Source: Halorubrum aquaticum (lineage in GTDB: Archaea > Halobacteriota > Halobacteria > Halobacteriales > Haloferacaceae). Taken from it: a stretch of DNA of 64,000 bases. The position numbers and the translations under genes are program-made. Positions 44,114-51,919 of this stretch are shown here, piece by piece. Location: NCBI RefSeq assembly GCF_900113615.1, contig NZ_FOPZ01000009.1:38399-102398 (forward strand). Direction: 5' to 3'. The notes under the pieces are model-generated. The model saw only the letters and a program-made list of their open reading frames with translations. It was not told the origin of the DNA and ran no database searches. Positions within the stretch are counted from its first letter, which is position 1; each line of letters begins with the position of its first letter.

Positions 44114-45139
44114 TCAGTCGTCGGCGCGGGGCGTCGGCGGCGACCCGGCGAGCCGGTCGCGGTCGTGGGGGGCCTCCCAGTCGAGGTCGGGGCCGCGCGC
44201 GACGATTCCCGAGGGGGTCACGTCCGGATGGGTCGTGTAGTAGTGCTCCTTGATGTGGTCCATGTTCACCGTCTCGGCGACGCCCGGGGTGGTGTACAGG
44301 TCGCGCAGGTACGGCCAGAGGTGCTCGTACTGGTGGACGTACTGCCGGTTACACATGAAGTGCGTGTGGTACACCTGGTCGAACCGGACCAGCGTCGTGA
44401 ACAGACAGAGGTCGGCCTCGGTGAGCGAGTCGCCGACGAGGTAGCGCCGGTCCGCGAGGTGCTCGTCCCAGCGGTCGAGCGCCCCGAAGAGGTCGTCGAT
44501 CGCGTCGTCGTAGGCGGCCTGTGCGGTCGCGAAGCCGGCGCGGTAGACCCCGTTGTTGACGGGTTCGTAGATCTCGGTGACCACCTCGTCGACCCGCTCG
44601 CGCGTCTCGTGGTCGTCGGGCAAAAGCGAGACGTCGTTGCCGAGGTCCTCGAAGGCCGTCGTCAGGATCCGGAGGATCTCGCGGGACTCGTTGTTGACGA
44701 TCGTGTCCTCCTCCGTGTCCCAGAGGACGGGCACGGTCACCCGACAGGTCGCGTCGGGGTCGGCCTCGACGTACAGCTCGCGGAGGTAGTCGCTCCCGTG
44801 GATCCGGTCGGGCGTACACCCTTCCTTCTCCGGGGAGAACTGCCAGCCGTCCTCGCCGCGCCACGGGTCGACGACGCTGACGCCGATCGCGTCCTCGAGC
44901 CCGAGCAGCGACCGCGCCAGCAACGTCCGGTGGGCCCACGGGCAGGCGTACGAGACGTACAGGTGATAGCGGCCCGCCTCCGGCTGGAACCGCTCGTCCG
45001 GCTCGGCGTCGACGTGCGCCGGCACGTCGCTGCCGGCGACCCAGTTCCGGAAGGTGCTCTCGCCGCGCTGGAACGCGCCCTCCTCGTCGGTCGATTCGTA
45101 CGCGTCCGTCCGCCACTCGCCGTCGACGAGCTGGTTCAT
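44114..45139 (-). CDS. Glutathionyl-hydroquinone reductase-type GST family protein
   Basis: A 341-residue Xi-class GST (ECM4/YqjG). The catalytic Cys is in YVSYACPWAHRTLL, near residue 66, and a second conserved run is GVYRAGFATAQAAYD. The enzymes reduce glutathionyl-hydroquinones; haloarchaea use gamma-glutamylcysteine, so the natural thiol may differ. Single gene, with its promoter at a divergent border near 45140-45180. Confidence 0.88.
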   Translation of the reverse strand: MNQLVDGEWRTDAYESTDEEGAFQRGESTFRNWVAGSDVPAHVDAEPDERFQPEAGRYHLYVSYACPWAHRTLLARSLLGLEDAIGVSVVDPWRGEDGWQFSPEKEGCTPDRIHGSDYLRELYVEADPDATCRVTVPVLWDTEEDTIVNNESREILRILTTAFEDLGNDVSLLPDDHETRERVDEVVTEIYEPVNNGVYRAGFATAQAAYDDAIDDLFGALDRWDEHLADRRYLVGDSLTEADLCLFTTLVRFDQVYHTHFMCNRQYVHQYEHLWPYLRDLYTTPGVAETVNMDHIKEHYYTTHPDVTPSGIVARGPDLDWEAPHDRDRLAGSPPTPRADD

Positions 45140-45432
45140 GCGCGTACAACGGGCTCGAGACGGATAACGGGGCCGGGGACGCGAACGTCACCGGGCGACC
45201 GATGGTACGCCACCCGGCAATGGGACGCCACCGGGCGACCGAGACCCTCACGTTGTCTCCGCGATCGTTGCCGCATGCCGACGGGTTTAACCCGCACGCC
45301 GCGGTACGTGTCTCCGTCATGGCCGCACAGGCGATGGATCGCGTTCCGCGATCGTAACGAGGAGTTCTACGTGAGCACGGACAGTTCAGCGCGGGCGACG
45401 GCCGCTCGCCGATCGACGTGGGGTGTAACGGG

Positions 45433-46272
45433 ATGTTGACCGGTAGCGAGAGCGAGGTCGCGGACGACGCGAACCCGATGGTCCGCGCCGGGATCGACGC
45501 GGCGGCGTTGAAGCCGGCCGAGTGCGACGTCACCCGGGCGGTCGACCTGCCGGTCGATCGCGTGGCGATCGACTACGAGGGGCGCGAGCACTTCCCGGAC
45601 GCCGCGACGCTTGAGGCGATCGCCGCCGAGAAGTCGCTGTACGTCACCACGCCCGTCCGGGCGGACGGGTTCGACCCGCTCGGCGACGACTCGCTGCTCG
45701 ACCGGATCCCCGACCGGGCGCGCCGGCTGCTCGTCGCGGGGCACGGCGCGTACCTCGACGAGTCGGAGTCGTCGCGGGCGATCGCCCCGCGGTTCGGTGC
45801 CGCCCGTGAGGCCGCGCCGGACGCCTGGATCGGGACCGAGGGGGTCGAGCGGCTCGCGCTCGCGGCCGGCGGGACGCAGTACGAACTGCTCTCGCGGTCG
45901 ACCGACCGGGACGCGCGGGCGCTCCGCGCCGCCGGGTTCGACGGCGAGATCGCCGTCTACGCCCCGACCGTCCTGACCGACGACGAGGACGCCGTCCTCG
46001 ACGGCGTCGGCGCGTACGTCTCCCGGCGTCGGCCGGTCGCCCGCGCGCTCCCCGACGGAGGCGAGGGTGCGGACGGCGAGGGCGGGGACGCCCCCCCGAC
46101 GGACGCGACCGCCACGGGCCGGACCCGCGAGGTGCTCTCGGCGGCCGCACGCGACTTCGCGCTCGTCGGTTCGCCGGAGACGGTCCGGGAACGCGTCGAG
46201 GAACTCCGGGAGGCCGGCGTCGACCGCGTCGTGGGCTATCCCGCCCGCGGGATCGACGAGTTCCTGTCGTAG
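45433..46272 (+). CDS. Conserved haloarchaeal protein with luciferase-like C-terminus
   Basis: A 279-residue TIM-barrel-like protein. The C-terminal run FALVGSPETVRERVEELREAGVDRVV is as in F420-dependent luciferase-like monooxygenases; the N-terminal half is diverged. A flexible acidic insertion (GGEGADGEGGDAPPT) lies near residue 205. Function unknown. ATG 45433 is used; an in-frame GTG lies 5 codons earlier. It sits upstream of the FAD oxidoreductase, 81 bases away. Confidence 0.65.
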   Translation: MLTGSESEVADDANPMVRAGIDAAALKPAECDVTRAVDLPVDRVAIDYEGREHFPDAATLEAIAAEKSLYVTTPVRADGFDPLGDDSLLDRIPDRARRLLVAGHGAYLDESESSRAIAPRFGAAREAAPDAWIGTEGVERLALAAGGTQYELLSRSTDRDARALRAAGFDGEIAVYAPTVLTDDEDAVLDGVGAYVSRRRPVARALPDGGEGADGEGGDAPPTDATATGRTREVLSAAARDFALVGSPETVRERVEELREAGVDRVVGYPARGIDEFLS

Positions 46273-46323
46273 GGGTCTCGACATCCACGTCGTCGGCGTC
46301 ACGACCCCGGCATCGCCGGACCG

Positions 46324-46332
46324 TTTTTATTA
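46324..46332 (+). promoter_or_regulatory. TATA box of FAD oxidoreductase gene
   Basis: TTTTTATTA at 46324-46332 lies about 22-30 bases before ATG 46354, spacing expected for a leaderless start. It means the FAD oxidoreductase gene has its own promoter despite the short gap behind the luciferase-like gene. Confidence 0.5.
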
Positions 46333-46353
46333 CCGCTTCGAGAAGGGCCGTCG

Positions 46354-47556
46354 ATGACGGACTCGAACCCATCGGACGCTGTGGAGCCTTCGGACGCCGC
46401 CGGAACCCCGGACCCGTCCGTCGCGGTCGTCGGCGGCGGCGCGGTCGGGGTCACCGCCGCTCACGACCTCGCCGCGCGCGGCGCGACGGTGACGCTCTTC
46501 GAACGCGACGAGCTCGCGAGCGGCGCGTCCGGCCGGGCGGCCGGCGTGCTCTACGACGCCTACGCCGAGGACGTCGACGCGGCGATCGGCGCCCGCGCGA
46601 TGGAGCGGTTCCGCGCGTTCGACCGGACGCTTCCCGGATTCGACTTCTCTCCCTGTCCGTACGTCATCGCGGTCCGCGAGGGCGACGAGGACGCCGAGGC
46701 GGTGCCGGAGATGGTCGACCGCATGCGCGAGCACGGCCGCGACGTCTCGCTTCTCGAGCCCGCCGAACTCGGCGAGCGGTTCCCGCTCTCGACCGACGAC
46801 CTCGCCGTCGCCGCCGTCGGCGAGGGGGCAGGATGGGCGGATCCCGGGAGTTACGTCGTCGCGCTCGGCGAGCGCGCGGCGCGTGAGGGCGTGACCGTCG
46901 AGACCGGTACCGAGGTCGAACTCGTCGCGGACGCGGGCGCGACGCTCCGCGTCGGCGGGGAGGAGCGGGCGTACGACGCGGTCGTCGTCGCGGTCGGCGC
47001 TCACACCGAGCGTTTCCTCGAGTCGGCCGGGATCGCGGTGCCCGTAAAGCCGTACCGCGTCCAGGCGCTGACGAGTCGCGTCGCCTACGACGGGCCGATG
47101 ACGTACGACGCGACCGCCGGCGTCTACTTCCGGCCGCACCCGACCGGGCTGCTGGCCGGCGACGGCACCGAGCCGTTCGAGGCCGACCCCGACGCGTACG
47201 ACCGCGAGGGTGACGACTGGTTCGTCGAGGACGTCTCGGAGGCGCTCCGCGAGCGTGCCGACCACGACCCCGAGGTCGAGCGAGCGTGGGCCGGGGTGTG
47301 TACGGCCACGCCCGACGGCGACCCGCTCCTCGGACCGGTCGCGGAGGACGTCTTCGTCGCCGCGGGCTGGCAGGGACACGGGTTCATGCGCGCGCCGGCG
47401 ACGGGGGAGGTCCTCGCCGAAGGAACCCTCGCGTCGCTCTCGGGCGCGGCGGTAGACGATCCCGACTCGCCGTGGATCGAGGCGTTCGACCCGGGGCGAT
47501 TCGAGGGCGACGAGACGTTCGAGATCGAGGAGGGGATGTCGGTGAGCAACCGGTAG
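46354..47556 (+). CDS. FAD-dependent oxidoreductase (DAO family)
   Basis: A 400-residue flavoenzyme of the D-amino-acid/glycine oxidase family. N-terminal FAD loop VAVVGGGAVGVTAAHDLAARG, and C-terminal GDPLLGPVAEDVFVAAGWQGHGF. It oxidises an amine or amino acid such as sarcosine or glycine; the substrate cannot be fixed from sequence. No signal peptide; a 20-residue acidic start precedes the domain. Confidence 0.85.
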   Translation: MTDSNPSDAVEPSDAAGTPDPSVAVVGGGAVGVTAAHDLAARGATVTLFERDELASGASGRAAGVLYDAYAEDVDAAIGARAMERFRAFDRTLPGFDFSPCPYVIAVREGDEDAEAVPEMVDRMREHGRDVSLLEPAELGERFPLSTDDLAVAAVGEGAGWADPGSYVVALGERAAREGVTVETGTEVELVADAGATLRVGGEERAYDAVVVAVGAHTERFLESAGIAVPVKPYRVQALTSRVAYDGPMTYDATAGVYFRPHPTGLLAGDGTEPFEADPDAYDREGDDWFVEDVSEALRERADHDPEVERAWAGVCTATPDGDPLLGPVAEDVFVAAGWQGHGFMRAPATGEVLAEGTLASLSGAAVDDPDSPWIEAFDPGRFEGDETFEIEEGMSVSNR

Positions 47557-48006
47557 TTACGAGTCGTCGTCAGCCTCGCCGTCGGCGTCCGGGTCACCCT
47601 CCTCGACGACGGCGACGCTCTCGGCCGCGCCGTCCTTCGGGATCTCGACCTGTAGCGTGCCGTTCCGGGTGAGCGTCGCGTTCGCGCCGTGGGGCGTCAC
47701 GTCGGCGTCGGCGGGGAGCTCGGCGCTGCCGGAGAGGGTGAGCCCGCGGCCGGGAAAGACGACCTCGAAGCCGTCGTAGAAGTCGCGGAAGCGATCGAGT
47801 CGTACCTCCACCGTTCGGTCGAGGAACGTCACGTCCACGTCCTCGCCGCTCACGCCGGGCGCGTCGAAGACGACGAGGTAGGCGTCCTCGCTCTCGAGGA
47901 GGTCGGAGGAGAGGGGCCGTCGCTCCTGCATCCGACTCCAGCCGCGGCCGACGCGCTCGAGCGCCCGGCGGAGGACCGAGCGCCCGGTGTCGACGATGCG
48001 GGTCAC
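47557..48006 (-). CDS. hsp20: Hsp20/alpha-crystallin small heat-shock protein
   Basis: A 149-residue sHSP. The alpha-crystallin domain covers about 40-130: LVVFDAPGVSGEDVDVTFLD, LTLSGSAELPADADVTPHGA and the closing VEIPKDG. It starts at GTG 48006, four bases from the stop of the small zinc-ribbon gene, so both are likely on one mRNA. sHSPs bind unfolding proteins without ATP. The C-terminal tail is acidic. Confidence 0.88.
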   Translation of the reverse strand: MTRIVDTGRSVLRRALERVGRGWSRMQERRPLSSDLLESEDAYLVVFDAPGVSGEDVDVTFLDRTVEVRLDRFRDFYDGFEVVFPGRGLTLSGSAELPADADVTPHGANATLTRNGTLQVEIPKDGAAESVAVVEEGDPDADGEADDDS

Positions 48007-48010
48007 GGGG

Positions 48011-48166
48011 CTACACCTCGATCTCGGAGAGGTCGCTCCCGCCGCAGTACGGGCACGTCAGGTCCGTGACGGCGTGGTCGTCGGGAACGTCGTAGGTGTA
48101 GTGGTTCTCGAACATGTCGAGTTCGCAGTCGTCGCTCTCGCATTTGACCTCCATCGTCGATGGCAT
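48011..48166 (-). CDS. 51-residue zinc-ribbon protein
   Basis: A short protein MPSTMEVKCESDDCELDMFE... ending CPYCGGSDLSEIEV, 51 residues, with two CxxC-type pairs (CESDDC, CPYC) that make a zinc ribbon, and a conserved MFENHYTYDV. It belongs to a tiny haloarchaeal family I recall as DUF7559. No longer ORF covers it; the codon use and zinc pairs make it a good gene. It is followed 4 bases later by hsp20. Confidence 0.8.
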   Translation of the reverse strand: MPSTMEVKCESDDCELDMFENHYTYDVPDDHAVTDLTCPYCGGSDLSEIEV

Positions 48167-48257
48167 CACCCGTACCTTGTGTCGGCGAGGGCTTAAACGA
48201 CGTGGCGGCGGCCGTCCGGTCGCGGGCGACCGTGCCGGCGGGAGGGTCGGCGTCGGC

Positions 48258-48641
48258 TCAGACGGCGAACCCGCGCAGTCGCTCGGGGACGACCGTGCGC
48301 TCGGCGAGGACGACGAGGGTCGTCCCGACCGTGCCGCCGACGAGGAGGGCGTCGAGCCACCGGAGCAGCGGGAGTTCGAACGCGAGCGAGACCCCCAGCC
48401 ACACCGGAAGTGCGAGCATCGCGAGAGTGATCCCGACGAGTGCGAGGGTCTCCCGACGGTCCTCGGGGAGCCGATCGCGGGCGAGCCACGTGGCCGGGCC
48501 GACGAGAAGCGCGCTCGCGAGCGCGACGACGAGGAGAACGGTCCACGGGACGTCGCCGGCCTCGAGGAGCCGGCCCGCGCTCAGGAGGGCCAAGAGCCCG
48601 ACGGAGAAGTACGTGAGGAGGGTCGCGCGTCGAGGGGACAT
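48258..48641 (-). CDS. Four-helix membrane protein, unknown function
   Basis: A 127-residue protein with four hydrophobic segments (at about 8-24, 33-52, 66-86 and 100-118) and few loops. No named family recognised; similar small proteins are scattered in haloarchaea. The ATG is 48641; a TATA-type element (CGTTTATGT on the minus strand, about 48666-48674) is 25-33 bases upstream. It is divergent from the winged-helix gene across an AT-rich gap. Confidence 0.65.
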   Translation of the reverse strand: MSPRRATLLTYFSVGLLALLSAGRLLEAGDVPWTVLLVVALASALLVGPATWLARDRLPEDRRETLALVGITLAMLALPVWLGVSLAFELPLLRWLDALLVGGTVGTTLVVLAERTVVPERLRGFAV

Positions 48642-48713
48642 ACACACCTGCTTGCTCTCGATCAGACATAAACGATCGGTGGTGATAGTACAGAAATACA
48701 ATAATACATACAT

Positions 48714-48722
48714 ACATTTATA
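48714..48722 (+). promoter_or_regulatory. TATA box in AT-rich divergent gap
   Basis: CATTTATAC lies 26-34 bases before ATG 48748. It ends an AT-rich run (48686-48722) with repeated ACATACAT, the most AT-rich stretch in this part of the window. A matching minus-strand TATA serves the neighbouring membrane-protein gene. Confidence 0.55.
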
Positions 48723-48747
48723 CTGAAAGCCGAGCGATTAACGGAAC

Positions 48748-49092
48748 ATGCCCATCGGTATCGACGAGTTCGACTCGCGCGACCCGGAAGATCGCGACAC
48801 GAACGCCGAGCGAGTCGTCCGGTTTCTGGTCCGCAACCGCGATAAGGCGTACAAGGCGGCCGAGATCGCCGAAGCAACCGAAGTCAGCGAGAACTCGATC
48901 CATCCGGTGTTGAACCGGCTCGCCGAGCGGGATCTGGTCCGGCATCGGGAGCCGTACTGGGCCATCGGCGACCTCGATGCGGTTCGTGAGGCGACGACGT
49001 TCGCCTCCACGGCGGGCTTCCTCGACGACGAACTCGGGCCGGAGAGCCGGGGGGAGTGGCTGGCGGCGGCGCGAGAGGAGAACGAAGAATAA
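48748..49092 (+). CDS. Small winged-helix (MarR/ArsR-like) regulator
   Basis: A 114-residue protein with a winged helix-turn-helix at about 18-75: ERVVRFLVRNRDKAYKAAEI, TEVSENSIHPVLNRLAERDL, then a wing VRHREPYW. The C-terminal helix is short and acidic. It is a DNA-binding regulator, probably dimeric; the target is unknown. It lies in the same direction as the radical SAM gene, 74 bases away. Confidence 0.75.
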   Translation: MPIGIDEFDSRDPEDRDTNAERVVRFLVRNRDKAYKAAEIAEATEVSENSIHPVLNRLAERDLVRHREPYWAIGDLDAVREATTFASTAGFLDDELGPESRGEWLAAAREENEE

Positions 49093-49166
49093 CGAACCGA
49101 CAACCGGACCCTCTTCCCTCACGTTCCGCACGCGTTTTCCCTCTCGGCCGACTACGGGCCTCCAAC

Positions 49167-50984
49167 ATGACAGATCCGGCCGACCTCTCCGTCACCGTCG
49201 TCGACGGCTACGTCGACGAGCCGGCGCACTTCGGGGTGCCGCCGTACGTCTCGACGTACCCGCGGTACACGGCCGGCGCGCTCGTCGACGCGGGCGTTCC
49301 CGAGGCGTCGATCACCTACCACACGATCGACGAACTGCGCGAGGACCGGAACAAACACGCCGACGTCGCCGAGGCGGACCTGTTCGTCTACGTCGGCGGG
49401 ATGACCGTCCCCGGCAACTACGTCGGCGGCACTCCCGCCGAGCCCGACGAGGTGCGCGAGTTGGGGTGGACCGCCGACGGCGTCACGCTGCTCGGCGGCC
49501 CGGTCCGATTCGGCGTCGGCGAGGAGAACGCCGGCGCACAGGAGATGGAGCGCGACGACCTCGATTACGACTTCGTCGCCAAGGGCGACGTCGAGGCCGC
49601 GGCCCACGACCTCGTCGCGAACGGGCTCGAGGGGTTCAACAACCGGATGCGCGACAACGAGGAGGTGGACCGGTGGGCGGCCGAGGGCGCGTTCGTGGTC
49701 GAACACCACCCGAACCACCCCGACTACCTCATCTGCGAGATGGAGACCTCCCGCGGCTGTGCCTATCGGTGCTCGTTCTGTACGGAGCCGCTCTACGGCA
49801 ATCCGGCGTTCCGGGATGCGCGCTCCGTCGTCGACGAGGTGGACGCGCTCTCGGACCGGGGAGTCAAACACTTCCGGCTGGGCCGACAGGCCGACATCCT
49901 CGCGTTCGGCGGCGACGGCGAGGCCCCGAACCCCGACGCCCTCCGCGAGCTGTACGGCGGGATCCGCGAGGTCGCGCCCGACCTCCGAACGCTCCACCTC
50001 GACAACATGAACCCCGTGACGATCACCGACTACCCGGAGGCCTCCCGCGAGGCGATCCGCGTGATCGCCGAACACAACACGCCCGGCGACACGGCGGCGT
50101 TCGGGCTCGAGTCCGCGGACCCCGTCGTCCAGGAGGAGAACAACCTGCTCGTCACCGCCGACGAGTGCCTGGAGGCGGTCCGCGTCGTCAACGAGGAGGG
50201 CGGCTGGCGGCCGGGCGACGCCCCCGAGACGACGCCGGGGGACCCGGACCGGCTCGTCGGACCCTCGACCGGGCCGGACGCCTCCCCGCGGCTCCCGAAG
50301 CTCCTTCCCGGGATCAACCTCGTCCACGGGCTCGCGGGCGAGCGCCCGGAGACCTACGAGCACAACAAGGCGTTTCTCCAGCGGGTGTACGACGAGGGGC
50401 TCATGCTCCGGCGGATCAACGTCCGGCAGGTGATGGCGTTCGCGGGCACGGAGATGGCCGAGACCGGCGCGGAGATCGCTCAGGAGCACAAAGACCGGTT
50501 CTCCTCCTACAAGCGCGAGGTGCGCGAGACGATCGACAACCCGATGCTCGACCGGGTGGTCCCGCCCGGAACCGTCCTCCCGGACGTCCACCTCGAGTAC
50601 CACCAGGACGGCAAGACGTTCGGCCGCCAGCTCGGCACCTACGCGCTGCTCGTCGCGGTCCCCGGCGAACGCGAGCTCGGCACCGCGATCGACGTGGCGA
50701 TCACCGACCACGGCTACCGCTCCGTGACGGGCGTCCCGTACCCGCTCGACGTCAACGCGGCCTCGATGGACGAGCTGACCGCGATCCCGGGGATCAACCG
50801 GGGCAAGGCCGGGGACGTCGTCGTGGGGCGACCGTACGAGACGGTCGGGGACGTCGACGCCGGCGTCGTCGACCTCTCTCGGTTCGCGGTCGCCGGCGAC
50901 ACGGGCGTCCCGATCCCCGGTCGCGATCGAGCGGGTTCCGGTCCCGGTCCGGCGTCCCGATCCTCGCTCGGTCGGGGGGACTGA
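49167..50984 (+). CDS. Radical SAM protein with C-terminal HhH
   Basis: A 605-residue enzyme. The radical SAM cluster motif is CAYRCSFC in TSRGCAYRCSFCTEPLYG, near residue 201. Residues 1-170 form the cobalamin-binding-like N-domain seen in B12-type radical SAM proteins (FVYVGGMTVPGNYVGG), though no DxHxxG was found. The C-terminus has a helix-hairpin-helix (VNAASMDELTAIPGINRGKAG). Archaeal family of unknown substrate. The MBL gene starts at the next base. Confidence 0.85.
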   Translation: MTDPADLSVTVVDGYVDEPAHFGVPPYVSTYPRYTAGALVDAGVPEASITYHTIDELREDRNKHADVAEADLFVYVGGMTVPGNYVGGTPAEPDEVRELGWTADGVTLLGGPVRFGVGEENAGAQEMERDDLDYDFVAKGDVEAAAHDLVANGLEGFNNRMRDNEEVDRWAAEGAFVVEHHPNHPDYLICEMETSRGCAYRCSFCTEPLYGNPAFRDARSVVDEVDALSDRGVKHFRLGRQADILAFGGDGEAPNPDALRELYGGIREVAPDLRTLHLDNMNPVTITDYPEASREAIRVIAEHNTPGDTAAFGLESADPVVQEENNLLVTADECLEAVRVVNEEGGWRPGDAPETTPGDPDRLVGPSTGPDASPRLPKLLPGINLVHGLAGERPETYEHNKAFLQRVYDEGLMLRRINVRQVMAFAGTEMAETGAEIAQEHKDRFSSYKREVRETIDNPMLDRVVPPGTVLPDVHLEYHQDGKTFGRQLGTYALLVAVPGERELGTAIDVAITDHGYRSVTGVPYPLDVNAASMDELTAIPGINRGKAGDVVVGRPYETVGDVDAGVVDLSRFAVAGDTGVPIPGRDRAGSGPGPASRSSLGRGD

Positions 50985-51863
50985 ATGGATCGATCGGACG
51001 CGGAGGGATCGGACGCGGAGGGATCGCACGCGGACGGCCCCCGATCGCCGTCCGCGATCGCCCGCGTTGAGCTGCCGGTCGCCACCCGCGCACGGACGGG
51101 CACGACGAACGCGTACCTCGTCGGCGGGCTCCTCGTCGATCCCGCGGCCCGGACGGACGAGTTGGACGCGGCCGTGGCGGAACGCGGCACGCTCCCGGGA
51201 GAGCGTGGGGGGATCGAGGCCATCGCCGTCACCCACACGCACCCCGACCACGTCGGCGCGGTCGCCGACTACGCGGCGCGGACGGGCGCGACCGTTCACG
51301 CACACGCGGACCACGTCGATCGGTTCCGCGACGCGACCGGGGTCGACCCGGACGCGACGTTCCGCGACGGCGACGCCATCGGGACGACCGGCGTCCGCGC
51401 GCTCGACACGCCGGGGCACGCGCCCGACCACGTCGCGTTCGCGGTCGAGAACGACGCGACGGCGGACCGTGAGCCCGAGCCGCCGGCGGAGGCGCTCGTC
51501 GGGGACCTCGCGGTCGCGGAGGGGAGCGTCGTCGTGGGCGCGCCCGAGGGGGACCTCCGCGAGTACCTCGCGAGCCTCGAACGGGTCCGGGACGCGGGAC
51601 TCGACCGGCTCCACCCCGGCCACGGCCCCGCGATCGACGACCCGGTCGCGGCCTGCGACCGACTGATCGACCACCGCCTCGCGCGAGAAGAGCGGGTGCT
51701 CGCGGCGGTCGAGGCCGGCGCGGACGACGTCGAGACGGTTCTCGAGGCGGCCTACGACAAGGACCTGACCGGCGTGGAGGACCTCGCGCGGGCGACGGTC
51801 CGCGCACACCTCTGGAAACTCGCCTCCGAGGGGCGGATCGACGGGCGGTGGAGCGACGGGTAG
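50985..51863 (+). CDS. Metallo-beta-lactamase-fold hydrolase
   Basis: A 292-residue MBL-fold protein. The metal motif is AVTHTHPDHVGAVADYA near residue 83, with LDTPGHAPDHVAF, GDLAV and LHPGHGP giving the remaining ligands. A short winged-helix-like region follows (YDKDLTGVEDLARATVRAHLW), as in LACTB2-type proteins. The N-terminal 30 residues are an Asp/Ser/Gly repeat (SDAEGSDAEGSHAD). Starts directly after the radical SAM stop codon. Confidence 0.85.
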   Translation: MDRSDAEGSDAEGSHADGPRSPSAIARVELPVATRARTGTTNAYLVGGLLVDPAARTDELDAAVAERGTLPGERGGIEAIAVTHTHPDHVGAVADYAARTGATVHAHADHVDRFRDATGVDPDATFRDGDAIGTTGVRALDTPGHAPDHVAFAVENDATADREPEPPAEALVGDLAVAEGSVVVGAPEGDLREYLASLERVRDAGLDRLHPGHGPAIDDPVAACDRLIDHRLAREERVLAAVEAGADDVETVLEAAYDKDLTGVEDLARATVRAHLWKLASEGRIDGRWSDG

Positions 51864-51890
51864 GCGGAGGGGATCGGCCCCGACGCCGCA

Positions 51891-51899
51891 CTTATATCG
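51891..51899 (+). promoter_or_regulatory. TATA box of histidine kinase gene
   Basis: CTTATATCG at 51891-51899 is 21-29 bases ahead of ATG 51920, giving a leaderless transcript. It separates the kinase gene from the MBL gene, which ends only 56 bases before. Confidence 0.55.
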
Positions 51900-51919
51900 G
51901 CCGGCCGAAAGGATCGGGC

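Noticed and set aside
45275..45439. A 54-codon ORF ahead of the luciferase-like gene
   Set aside because: It lacks codon bias and domain signs; the nearby palindrome CGGGTT-T-AACCCG (45282-45294) is more likely a promoter element.
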